Shown here one piece after another: positions 52,542-60,211 of a stretch of DNA of 64,000 nucleotides. A program made the position numbers and the translations under genes. Source of the stretch: Flavobacterium sasangense DSM 21067 (GTDB lineage Bacteria > Bacteroidota > Bacteroidia > Flavobacteriales > Flavobacteriaceae); contig NZ_JMLU01000002.1 of assembly GCF_000686885.1 (NCBI RefSeq), positions 124,001-188,000 of the forward strand, given 5' to 3'. Each line of letters begins with the position of its first letter. Within the stretch, counting starts at the first letter, position 1. Below the pieces are notes generated by a model. The model was not told where the DNA came from. It ran no database searches and was given only the letters and a program-made list of their open reading frames with translations.

Positions 52542-53573
52542 ATGAATCAAACATTTGTTGGATGTTCTCTTTATCATATATACATATCCATTTTATTAGC
52601 ACACAAAGCAAAAAAGGAAGGTAAAAAATCATTATTGATTGTAATTAATGATAGAGTTGAAGATATTGAAAAACTTATCCCTAAAATAAATGAATTACAA
52701 TTGTTTGAATCTGTTTTGTCAATAAAGAGTTACTCTATTTTAACAGATTTTAAAAAAAATTTAGGACTTTTTAATTATATTTTCAACAGGGAGAAAGGTT
52801 TAGTTGAGCTATTTGAAAAAACTAACCCAATTTTAGTTGAGAATGATTTTTTTATAAGAAATTCTGAAATTAATTTATTTCATGTTGTAAGAACTAGAGC
52901 CTATTTTTTAATAAAATATCCTAATAATTTATTTAGAATGGTAGAAGAAGGATTAGGTACCTATTTGCATAGAATGCCTAAATCTAGATATTTAAAAAGA
53001 AAATATTTAATTAAGTTTCCAATTTTAATGGGCTATGATAAGCAAGTTAAAGAAATTTTAGTACAGCATCCTGAGAACATGAAGGATCAGTTTTTGAGAA
53101 ATAAATCTGTAAAAATGGATTTAAATTTATTACAACAAAATTTATCAGAAATTGAAAAAAAACAATTGATTAATTGCTTTTTAGGAGATGAAATTACATT
53201 TTCTCAAGAGAAAAAAATGATATTAATAACACAGCCTTTGTCTGAAGACGGGCATTTAACAGAAAATGTAAAAATTAAGCTTTATAAAAAAGTTGTTGAA
53301 AAAGCAATAAGTGAGGGTTACAAAGTTTACATAAAACAACATCCAAGAGAAACTACCGATTATACAAAATTGTTGTCAGATGTTTCCTTTATACCCAAAT
53401 TATTTCCAATAGAACTGCTAAATTTATCTAAGGACTTTTCGTTTGACTTAGGATTTACTTTTTATTCAAGTTCATTAGAAAACTTACAGAATATTAAAAA
53501 GAAAGTTGTTTTAGGTATGGAAAACCTCAATAAAATAAATGATATCCTAGATAATGATATAGATTTTCTTTAA
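52542..53573 (+). CDS. Candidate sialyltransferase (GT52/polysialyltransferase-like)
   Basis: A 343-residue cytoplasmic glycosyltransferase. It has no clear recognised full-length signature, but the three motifs shared by bacterial sialyltransferases are in order and plausibly placed: an acidic pair plus Gly, VEEG (residues 134-137), a KQHPRE segment (HP at 267-268), and a Ser-rich FYSSSLE (309-311). The N-terminus (VGCSLYHIYISILLA) resembles the opening of GT52/polysialyltransferase-type proteins. The locus encodes CMP-sialic acid synthesis (neuABC, 3-7 kb downstream), so a sialyltransferase is expected. Other nonulosonic-acid or sugar transferases cannot be excluded. Convergent with the next gene, one base apart. 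Confidence 0.6.
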   Translation: MNQTFVGCSLYHIYISILLAHKAKKEGKKSLLIVINDRVEDIEKLIPKINELQLFESVLSIKSYSILTDFKKNLGLFNYIFNREKGLVELFEKTNPILVENDFFIRNSEINLFHVVRTRAYFLIKYPNNLFRMVEEGLGTYLHRMPKSRYLKRKYLIKFPILMGYDKQVKEILVQHPENMKDQFLRNKSVKMDLNLLQQNLSEIEKKQLINCFLGDEITFSQEKKMILITQPLSEDGHLTENVKIKLYKKVVEKAISEGYKVYIKQHPRETTDYTKLLSDVSFIPKLFPIELLNLSKDFSFDLGFTFYSSSLENLQNIKKKVVLGMENLNKINDILDNDIDFL

Positions 53574-53574
53574 T

Positions 53575-55407
53575 TTATTTATAAAACTTTCTTATTTCGT
53601 TCATTGTCTGTAATAGATATTCACTATTTGGTTCTTCATCTAGGACGTTTAAATTATTGTCAACAACGTCTAATAAACCTGATGTGTAAATATTGGTTAT
53701 TCTATTAGTTTCTACTATAGCAAATTTTTGATTATAACCGCAAATGAAAAAATCCCTTTTAGAAGTGTCAAACAAGCTTTTTCCTGAAGAATACTCTTTA
53801 GGACTATTGTTTACTCCTAAATAATTGCTCATAATTGTGGGTGCTATATCATAATGTAGCGTAAGATGATTGTATTTTTTTGGAGCTTTATTAAAATCAT
53901 ATAATATAAAGGGTGTGTTGATTTGATATTTTGAAAAATTCCCTCCATGCTGCCAGTATCCTTTTTTAGAATCATTAAATTCTTGTCCGTGATCAGAAGT
54001 TATAATTATAATAGTGTTTTCTAATTTGTTCTTTTTATCAAGTTGCGATATGATTTTTCCGATTAAATCATCAACATAATGTAAACAATTTTTATACCTG
54101 TTAATTAGTGGTTTAGGGTCGTAATCATCATCAAAAGCTAAATAATCAACTTTGTCAAGATACGGTTTAAATGGAGCTTTGTAGTTTTTAGGGAAATCAA
54201 AACCATGTGCAGCATCAAAAAATAAGAAACCAAAAAACGGATTTTTTTGATTGTAATTTTCAATATAGTTGGTCCAAGAATTAAAAATACTCATGTCTCT
54301 TTCCGCAGGTGAATTACCATCAGTATTTAACTTAAGATTTTTCACTTTGGTAAAAACATTTTTATTAAAAGGAGGATTTTCAACAGTAGAACTACTTAAT
54401 ATATTGACGTCATATTTTTGTTTTATAAATTGATCAATCATGACTGGACCTTTATTTATTCCCGTAAATGAGTCAAAATAAGTTGCTGGAATTCCATAAA
54501 ACATGGAGAAAATCCCACCTGTAGTCATGTTTGATCCGCTTTTATGATTGGTAAATTCTTGTGCGGATTTTTTAAAATTATAGATGTTTGGAGTTATCTC
54601 TTCAGTTAAATAATCATATCTCCACGAGTCAATTACAATTAAAAGAATGTTTTTATTAGTTGTATTATTACTATCTATATTTTTTAATGGATAATTTATA
54701 GTTTTGGATTCTGTTTCTATTGCGATTTCATTTTTAGACAAATCTTTATTTACAAGATTTAATTTTATAAATAAATTTTCTGCAGTTAAAGGATAATAGG
54801 CAGGAAATAAATTTTTAGTTTGAGTAATTTGTCTGTAACTATTTGCGTCAGACCATGCAAATCCGATATGAGAAACTAAAATAATTATTAAAAAAGTAAA
54901 TGAAGAAGTTTTTATAATTTTTCTAAATTTAGTGTTCTCAAAAGAAATTCTATTAATCAACATGAATAGTAATAGTTGAAAACCAACAACTCCAATAATA
55001 AATAAAAATGCAGTAATGTAATTTTCATTTGAAAATTGAAAAATATCACTTGCTCTTTTGCCAAATGCCAATTTAAAAACCATTGGCGATAGATGGTACC
55101 TAAATTGACTAAAAACAATGGTATCTAATTTAACTAGAATTAAAAGTAAACTAGAAGATATAATATTTATAAATTTTGTAAGTAATATTCTTTTTGAAAC
55201 AAAAAATAGTAAAAGAGAAAGAAACAAAGGAATACTACTTAAAACTGCAAAATGGCCAATTTGTGAAATAATAATAAATATATTTGCATTTATTGAATTT
55301 ACATTTTCAACAAAATCATAATACTTTATTGAAATTATCAATGTCAATAAAGTATTTACTAAAAAAATGAAAAATAATTTTATTGGAAAAATTGTTTTGG
55401 AATGCAT
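53575..55407 (-). CDS. YejM/PbgA-like inner-membrane sulfatase-fold protein
   Basis: A 610-residue membrane protein with five N-terminal membrane segments and a DUF3413-like region (LVKLDTIVFSQFRYHLSPMVF, FGKRASDIFQFSNENY), then a periplasmic alkaline-phosphatase/sulfatase-fold domain: LLIVIDSWRYD at the start, TGGIFSMFYGIP, SDHGQEFNDSKKGYW with HGGNFSKYQINTPFILYD. This is the layout of YejM/PbgA/LapC, which in enterobacteria balances LPS and phospholipid synthesis. Whether it is catalytic is uncertain. Its place inside an LPS-type locus fits such a role, but the family is best known from Gammaproteobacteria, so transfer is possible. Confidence 0.78.
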   Translation of the reverse strand: MHSKTIFPIKLFFIFLVNTLLTLIISIKYYDFVENVNSINANIFIIISQIGHFAVLSSIPLFLSLLLFFVSKRILLTKFINIISSSLLLILVKLDTIVFSQFRYHLSPMVFKLAFGKRASDIFQFSNENYITAFLFIIGVVGFQLLLFMLINRISFENTKFRKIIKTSSFTFLIIILVSHIGFAWSDANSYRQITQTKNLFPAYYPLTAENLFIKLNLVNKDLSKNEIAIETESKTINYPLKNIDSNNTTNKNILLIVIDSWRYDYLTEEITPNIYNFKKSAQEFTNHKSGSNMTTGGIFSMFYGIPATYFDSFTGINKGPVMIDQFIKQKYDVNILSSSTVENPPFNKNVFTKVKNLKLNTDGNSPAERDMSIFNSWTNYIENYNQKNPFFGFLFFDAAHGFDFPKNYKAPFKPYLDKVDYLAFDDDYDPKPLINRYKNCLHYVDDLIGKIISQLDKKNKLENTIIIITSDHGQEFNDSKKGYWQHGGNFSKYQINTPFILYDFNKAPKKYNHLTLHYDIAPTIMSNYLGVNNSPKEYSSGKSLFDTSKRDFFICGYNQKFAIVETNRITNIYTSGLLDVVDNNLNVLDEEPNSEYLLQTMNEIRKFYK

Positions 55408-55420
55408 ATTTTGTTTTTTG

Positions 55421-55428
55421 CAAAAATA
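55421..55428 (-). promoter_or_regulatory. -7 element of the YejM-like gene
   Basis: The minus strand reads TATTTTTG (complement of 55421-55428), 13 bp before the ATG at 55407. Confidence 0.5.
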
Positions 55429-55493
55429 TAGTATAGTTGTTGATTATTAACATAAATTTAGTATTAAGTTAATTTAATTTTAAAATATTTTAA

Positions 55494-56258
55494 ATGAAGT
55501 ATTTAATTCATAATAAGTTTAAAGATTTACAAGAAAGGATTGTTTTTTTGATTGATCATTTTTTAATCGAAGGAAAAATTCTAGTTAACGGACAAAGAAA
55601 TATAATTAAACTATTTGAATTTGAAGAAATTACGCTCAGTATTAAATCGTTTAAAAAACCAAATTTAATTAACAAAATAGTTTATCGATACTTCAGAAAA
55701 TCAAAAGCACGTCGTTCCTTCGAATTTGCTTCAAAATTGATGGAAATGCAAATTGGTACTCCTCAACCTGTCGCTTTTTTTGAAAATTATGATTTCATTG
55801 GGCTTAAAGATAGTTATTACGTTTGTGAACATTTAGAAAATGTATTTGAATTCAGAGAAATTGTCCAAAATGAAGCTTTTGAAAACCGAGATTTTATTAT
55901 TAGAAAGTTTGCTCAATTTACCTTTGAAATGCACGAAAAAGGCATTGAATTTTTAGATCATTCACCTGGAAATACTCTAATTCGAAAAAATAACGACGTA
56001 AGTTATTCCTTTTTTTTAGTGGACTTGAACCGAATGCAATTTCATGAAACTATGAATTTTCAAACCCGAATGAAGAATTTATCAAAGATTACACATAAGA
56101 AAGACATGATTGCAGTAATGAGTAACGAATATGCCAAACTTTCAGGTGATGATGAAAATACAGTTTTTGAAACCATGTGGAAACTAACTTCTGATTTCCA
56201 ACATCGATTTCATCGAAAAAAAAGAATTAAAAAGAAATTAAAGTTCTGGAAAAAGTAA
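55494..56258 (+). CDS. LPS-kinase-like protein (InaA/WaaP/Kdo-kinase fold), copy 1
   Basis: A 254-residue cytoplasmic kinase-like protein of the lipopolysaccharide-core kinase type (InaA/WaaP/KdkA fold). The protein-kinase-like features are a Lys in ITLSIKSFKKP, a catalytic-loop-like segment HEKGIEFLDHSPGNTLI (D-x4-N), and FFLVDLNRM as the metal-binding strand. The C-terminus is strongly basic (RKKRIKKKLKFWKK). A near paralogue lies at 60212-60976, with the tail copied once more at 59537. The likely task is phosphorylation of an LPS inner-core sugar. It is probably the first gene of a unit with neuA and neuB. Confidence 0.78.
   Translation: MKYLIHNKFKDLQERIVFLIDHFLIEGKILVNGQRNIIKLFEFEEITLSIKSFKKPNLINKIVYRYFRKSKARRSFEFASKLMEMQIGTPQPVAFFENYDFIGLKDSYYVCEHLENVFEFREIVQNEAFENRDFIIRKFAQFTFEMHEKGIEFLDHSPGNTLIRKNNDVSYSFFLVDLNRMQFHETMNFQTRMKNLSKITHKKDMIAVMSNEYAKLSGDDENTVFETMWKLTSDFQHRFHRKKRIKKKLKFWKK
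56229..56257 (+). repeat. Kinase-tail direct repeat, copy A
   Basis: A 29-bp sequence encoding the end of the kinase (ending AGTTCTGGAAAAAGTA) is identical at 59552-59580 and 60947-60975. This copy continues to a TAA stop. Copies A and B are 3323 bp apart and bracket neuABC. Confidence 0.9.
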
Positions 56259-56300
56259 TATTTTTTAAATGTTTAACATCATTTTATTGTAAAATTAAAA

Positions 56301-56963
56301 ATGAAAACCATAGCCATAATCCCAGCACGAGGGGGATCCAAACGCTTACCAGGAAAAAACATAAAACTATTAGGTAGTATTCCTTTGTTGGCACACAGTA
56401 TTTTGTATGCACAACAACACAAATTTATAAACGCAGTTTATGTTTCCACAGATGATGAAGCAATAAAAAAAGTAGCGTTACAATATGACGCTTTAGTAAT
56501 CGATAGACCTCAATCACTTTCAGGGGATTTTGAGCATACTGTTTCTGCTTTAAAACATGTTTTAGAATCAATTGATGGAGTAGTTGAAAATGTAATTCTT
56601 TTGCAAGCTACTAATCCACTACGACCACAAAATCTATTACATGAAGCTTTTACTATTTTTCAAGAACAACAAACAAATAGTCTGTTTACGGTTTCGCGCA
56701 GTCATCATAAATTAGGAAAAATTATAAATAATAGATTTATTCCTCATAACTATGAAGTGGGGCAACGTAGTCAAGATTTAGAGCCCTTATATTACGAAAA
56801 TGGGTTGCTTTACATTACAAAATCATCCGTTATACTAAATAATGAAATCATTACAAAAGAAGCATTTCCATTAGAAGTCAATCATACTTTTGCTAATGTA
56901 GATATCGATACACAAGAAGACTTTGATTATGCAGAGTATTTGCTTAACAAAAAGAACTTTTAA
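56301..56963 (+). CDS. neuA: CMP-N-acetylneuraminate (or related nonulosonate) cytidylyltransferase
   Basis: Activates sialic acid with CTP to CMP-sialic acid. The 220-residue protein opens with the CMP-sugar synthetase signature [22 protein letters not shown] (CTP-binding P-loop) and has [20 protein letters not shown] and a late [18 protein letters not shown]. Length is that of the single-domain type without the extra C-terminal esterase. It is the first gene of a neuA-neuB pair, with 31 bp before neuB, and neuC follows after a repeat-filled gap. NeuA families for Neu5Ac, legionaminic and pseudaminic acid are not separable by eye. Confidence 0.9.
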   Translation: MKTIAIIPARGGSKRLPGKNIKLLGSIPLLAHSILYAQQHKFINAVYVSTDDEAIKKVALQYDALVIDRPQSLSGDFEHTVSALKHVLESIDGVVENVILLQATNPLRPQNLLHEAFTIFQEQQTNSLFTVSRSHHKLGKIINNRFIPHNYEVGQRSQDLEPLYYENGLLYITKSSVILNNEIITKEAFPLEVNHTFANVDIDTQEDFDYAEYLLNKKNF

Positions 56964-56994
56964 CCCATTATCTAACACTTTAAACCAAATAAAA

Positions 56995-58035
56995 ATGAAT
57001 CCCTACATCGAAATCGCAGGAAGAAAAATAGGACCTGATTTTCCACCCTTAGTTATTGCTGAAATTGGTATTAATCATGAAGGGTCGCTAAAAGTAGCCA
57101 AAGAAATGGTAGATGCTGCACATAGAGCAGGAGTTGAGGTAGTGAAACACCAAACCCACATCGTGGCCGATGAAATGAGTGGTGCTGCCAAAAAAGTCAT
57201 TCCAGGCAATGCTGATGTCTCTATTTATGAAATTATGGAGCGTTGTGCTTTAAACGAAGACGAAGAATTAGAATTGAAAAAATACGTGGAAAGTAAAGGC
57301 ATGATTTTTATCTCAACACCTTTCTCTCGTGCTGCAGCCGAACGTTTGAAAAAGTTTGATATTCCAGCTTATAAAATTGGTTCGGGAGAATGTAATAATT
57401 ATCCCTTACTGGAGCATATAGCCTCTTTTGGGAAACCAGTTATTTTGAGTACGGGTATGAATACTATTGAAAGTATTCAAAAAGCAGTTGCTATTTTTGA
57501 TAAACATAATATTCCAGTTGCCTTATTGCATACTACCAATTTATATCCCACTCCAATTCATTTAGTACGATTTGGCGCCATGATGGAAATGCATCAAGCT
57601 TTTCCTGATAAGGTTTTTGGATTATCGGATCATACGTTAAATAATAACGCATGTTTGGGTGCTGTTGCTTTAGGAGCCTCCATTTTAGAACGCCACTTCA
57701 CCGATCACATGAACCGAACAGGTCCTGATATTGTATGTAGTATGGATGAGCAAGCAACAAAAGAATTAATTATCAACAGTGCCGAGATAGCTCAAATGCG
57801 AGGTGGAACCAAAAAACCCGCTGATGAAGAACAAGTAACAATTGATTTTGCTTTTGCAACGGTTTGTTCTATTGCTCCAATTAAAAAAGGAGAAGTGTTA
57901 ACGAAAGAAAACATTTGGGTAAAACGTCCGGGAACAGGGAAAATTTTAGCGGAGCATTTTGATTCGTTATTAGGAAAAAAAGCCACAAGAGCTATTGCCC
58001 ATGATGAGCAATTGGATTTTGGGGATTTTGAATAA
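56995..58035 (+). CDS. neuB: N-acetylneuraminate (or related nonulosonate) synthase
   Basis: Condenses N-acetylmannosamine (or a related 6-carbon sugar) with phosphoenolpyruvate to a nine-carbon sialic-type acid. The 346-residue protein has the NeuB TIM barrel, with [26 protein letters not shown] and VVKHQTH early, [16 protein letters not shown] with STGMNTIE, and LSDHTLN, and the C-terminal SAF (antifreeze-like) domain from ~residue 280. The Met at 56995 starts the family N-terminus ([13 protein letters not shown]); the longer TTG frame reads through the end of neuA. Confidence 0.93.
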   Translation: MNPYIEIAGRKIGPDFPPLVIAEIGINHEGSLKVAKEMVDAAHRAGVEVVKHQTHIVADEMSGAAKKVIPGNADVSIYEIMERCALNEDEELELKKYVESKGMIFISTPFSRAAAERLKKFDIPAYKIGSGECNNYPLLEHIASFGKPVILSTGMNTIESIQKAVAIFDKHNIPVALLHTTNLYPTPIHLVRFGAMMEMHQAFPDKVFGLSDHTLNNNACLGAVALGASILERHFTDHMNRTGPDIVCSMDEQATKELIINSAEIAQMRGGTKKPADEEQVTIDFAFATVCSIAPIKKGEVLTKENIWVKRPGTGKILAEHFDSLLGKKATRAIAHDEQLDFGDFE

Positions 58036-58061
58036 GATTATAATTCTTTTAAAATAATAAT

Positions 58062-58150
58062 TCCACTATTGTCAAGCTGAGCCTGTCAAAGCCTAATGGA
58101 AGTGAATTTTGTTACTAATGACTTCGACAAGCTCAGTCTGACATTGGAGT
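58062..58150. repeat. REP-like hairpin element, copy 1
   Basis: TGTCAAGCTGAGCCTGTCAAAG near the start is inverted, with mismatches, as CTTCGACAAGCTCAGTCTGACA near the end (about 65 bp apart), forming a long imperfect hairpin. The same unit is repeated 130 bp further on. I recall this CTTCGACAAGCTCAG family as widely scattered in Bacteroidota genomes. Confidence 0.8.
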
Positions 58151-58191
58151 TAATTGTTTTTAGTAGATATATAAGTTCTTTAATTTTGTAA

Positions 58192-58281
58192 TTCGACTAT
58201 TGTCAAGCTGAGCTTGTCAAAGCTTAATGGAAGCGAATTGTGCTACTAAGAACTTCGACAAGCTCAGTCTGACATTGGGGT
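58192..58281. repeat. REP-like hairpin element, copy 2 with partial third copy
   Basis: A second unit of the same element, nearly identical to copy 1, with a partial repeat of its end (AATCAGTCTGACATTGTAGT) at 58282-58302. Together they fill most of the 353-bp gap between neuB and neuC, which contains no open frame. Confidence 0.8.
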
Positions 58282-58359
58282 AATCAGTCTGACATTGTAG
58301 TAACTAAGATGAATTTGATTTCCGTTGTATTTTGATTCAAAAGAATTAACCAAAAATCC

Positions 58360-58367
58360 TATATTTG
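58360..58367 (+). promoter_or_regulatory. -7 element of neuC
   Basis: TATATTTG, an exact TAnnTTTG match 22 bp before the ATG at 58389, so neuC may be transcribed apart from neuAB. It also rules out the upstream TTG start at 58365. Confidence 0.5.
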
Positions 58368-58388
58368 CAACACGATAGCAAACAAAAA

Positions 58389-59516
58389 ATGTCCAAAAAA
58401 ATCCTATATCTTACCGGTACTCGTGCCGATTTTGGTAAAATAAAATCCTTGATTCAAATTTTGGAAGCGCATCCCGAATTTGAACCTTTTATTTTTGTTA
58501 CGGGTATGCATTTGCAAAAAGAATATGGTTATACTTTGCTAGAAGTAGAACGCTGTGGTTTTTCCCATATTCATACCTTCGAAAATCACACTCATGAAAC
58601 TACTATGGATTTGACTTTAGCGAAGACCATTGAAGGACTTTCTGCTTATGTGAAATCTTGCGAGCCTGATATGATTGTCATTCATGGCGATCGAGTGGAA
58701 GCCTTAGCAGGAGCTATTGTAGGAAGTTTGAATAATATTTTAGTAGCGCATATTGAAGGAGGAGAAGTCTCTGGAACTATCGATGAGTTGATTCGTCACT
58801 CAACCAGTAAAATGAGTCACGTGCATTTTGTTTCTAACCTTCAAGCCAAAAAACGCTTGATTCAAATGGGCGAATTAGAACATGCTATTTTTACAATCGG
58901 TTCTCCGGATGTAGATATTATGTTTTCCAATACGTTACCTGATTTAGAAACGGCAAAACAGTATTATGATATTACCTTTGATACCTACGCCGTTGCGATG
59001 TTTCATCCGGTGACAACAGAAGCCAAATTCATGCAGGAATATGCAGATCATTTTGTGGATGCTTTATTAGCGGATCATCATAATTATGTGGTAGTGTATC
59101 CTAATAACGATTTAGGAAGTCAAACCATTTTAAAAGCGTATGAAAGATTAAAAGGAAATCCTCGTTTTCGAGTTTTTCCATCGTTGCGTTTTGAATATTT
59201 TTTAACTCTATTAAAAAAATCCCAGTTCATTATTGGAAACAGTAGTGCGGGTATACGAGAAGCGCCTTATTATGGGTTACCTATTATCAATATTGGCACA
59301 CGACAACAAAATAGGGCACTTCACGCCGATATCATCAATGTTGATTATACATCGGAACAAATTTCAAAAGCTTTGAGTGTTATTGATACGCATAAAGTAC
59401 AACCAACAGAAAGTGATTTTGGAAAAGGAAATAGTGCCGAATTGTTTTTGAAATCCCTATTAAATGATGATATTTGGCAACTGAATCATCAAAAACAGTT
59501 TAGAGATTTCGAATAA
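58389..59516 (+). CDS. neuC: UDP-N-acetylglucosamine 2-epimerase (hydrolysing), NeuC-like
   Basis: Converts UDP-GlcNAc (or a related UDP-sugar) to ManNAc plus UDP, the first step of sialic-acid synthesis. The 375-residue protein shows the epimerase layout: ILYLTGTRADFGKIKSLIQ, IVIHGDRVEALAGAI, AHIEGGEVSGTIDELIRHSTSKMSHVHFVSN, and FIIGNSSAGIREAPYYGLPIINIGTRQQ. The TRADFGK and HIEGGE(V/E)SGT forms are those of the NeuC/LegG hydrolysing type rather than the non-hydrolysing WecB. It makes the neuABC set complete for a CMP-nonulosonic acid. Confidence 0.9.
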   Translation: MSKKILYLTGTRADFGKIKSLIQILEAHPEFEPFIFVTGMHLQKEYGYTLLEVERCGFSHIHTFENHTHETTMDLTLAKTIEGLSAYVKSCEPDMIVIHGDRVEALAGAIVGSLNNILVAHIEGGEVSGTIDELIRHSTSKMSHVHFVSNLQAKKRLIQMGELEHAIFTIGSPDVDIMFSNTLPDLETAKQYYDITFDTYAVAMFHPVTTEAKFMQEYADHFVDALLADHHNYVVVYPNNDLGSQTILKAYERLKGNPRFRVFPSLRFEYFLTLLKKSQFIIGNSSAGIREAPYYGLPIINIGTRQQNRALHADIINVDYTSEQISKALSVIDTHKVQPTESDFGKGNSAELFLKSLLNDDIWQLNHQKQFRDFE

Positions 59517-59536
59517 TTTTTTTTTAATGTTTTTGC

Positions 59537-59580
59537 AGAAAAAAAAGACTGAAAAAGAAATTAAAGTTCTGGAAAAAGTA
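59537..59580 (+). repeat. Kinase-tail direct repeat, copy B (remnant)
   Basis: 44 bp identical to the 3' end of the kinase-2 gene (60932-60975), but with no kinase upstream: the sequence before it is a T-rich gap after neuC. The stop codon has become TAC and the later TAG has become TGG, so the frame is open into the following GT2 fragment. Confidence 0.9.
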
Positions 59581-59605
59581 CTATTTTTCACTTTTAATTC
59601 ATTGG

Positions 59606-59872
59606 ATGAAATTATCGGTAATTATCACCACTTACAATTCGGAAGAATGGCTTCAAAAAGTGCTCGTTGGCTATAGTGTCCAAACAGAGTTGGATTTTGA
59701 AGTTGTTATTGCTGATGATGGTTCAACCGAAAAGACAAAAAGCATAATAGATTCTTTTAAAGATTCTTTTAAATATCCAATTGTTCATGTTCGGCAAGAA
59801 GACAATGGTTTTCAAACATTTTCATTTGCATTACAAAACCATCACGATTTAATAAACCGCCACCTCCTATAA
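59606..59872 (+). pseudogene. Truncated GT2 glycosyltransferase fragment
   Basis: The first 70 codons match the start of the intact GT2 gene at 61001 (about 52 of 70 residues identical by hand): MKLSVIITTYNSEEWL, IVIADDGST with the DxD-side region, and ending GFQ. After base 59815 the similarity stops abruptly, and the frame continues into unrelated sequence that is the reverse of the pyruvyl-transferase fragment. It has lost the DGD motif and the C-terminal half, so it cannot be active. It is a deletion or recombination remnant, preceded by the kinase tail just as in the intact copy. Confidence 0.88.
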
Positions 59873-60128
59873 TTAAAGAACGTTCAGAGATTTCATTAAT
59901 AAAATGATTTTTCACTTCTTTATCTTCGCTTTTGTAATCAAAAATATCTAAACTTTTTCCTTTTAAAACATCAAAATAATGATGTGGAGCACAGTAAAAA
60001 TCGCCAATATTTTTTTTATCAATTCTATGAATATTAACCACATCGTTGTTGTGTTGCTCTTTTTCTAAAATAGATTGGATAACACTTCTTTTAATTAAAT
60101 TTCGTTTTATGGATTTGAAGATATTCAT
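59769..60128 (-). pseudogene. Truncated polysaccharide pyruvyl transferase fragment
   Basis: The first ~105 codons (from the ATG at 60128) look like the N-terminus of a polysaccharide pyruvyl transferase: the helical start MNIFKSIKRNLIKRS, then DKKNIGDFYCAPHHYF with the N-I-G-D nucleotide-type motif, and LIIGGGGLLNRDGF. At about base 59816 it ends and runs antisense into the GT2 fragment, giving a non-family end (ENHCLLAEHEQ). The rest of the gene (normally 250 residues or more) is missing. The two fragments therefore meet tail to tail at one breakpoint. Confidence 0.78.
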
Positions 60129-60168
60129 GAAGGATCTTTTTTTGATACCACAAAACTATAAATTATTT

Positions 60169-60176
60169 TATATTTG
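60169..60176 (+). promoter_or_regulatory. -7 element of kinase copy 2
   Basis: TATATTTG, an exact TAnnTTTG match 36 bp before the ATG at 60212, downstream of the pseudogene junction; it allows this gene to be expressed independently. Confidence 0.45.
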
Positions 60177-60211
60177 AAGGTAAATCGCCAACATTGTTTT
60201 ATTTTCGCATT

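Noticed and set aside
58062..58281. CRISPR-like repeats
   Set aside because: Only two units of ~90 bp with internal inverted repeats and a non-unique spacer; this is a REP/MITE-like element.
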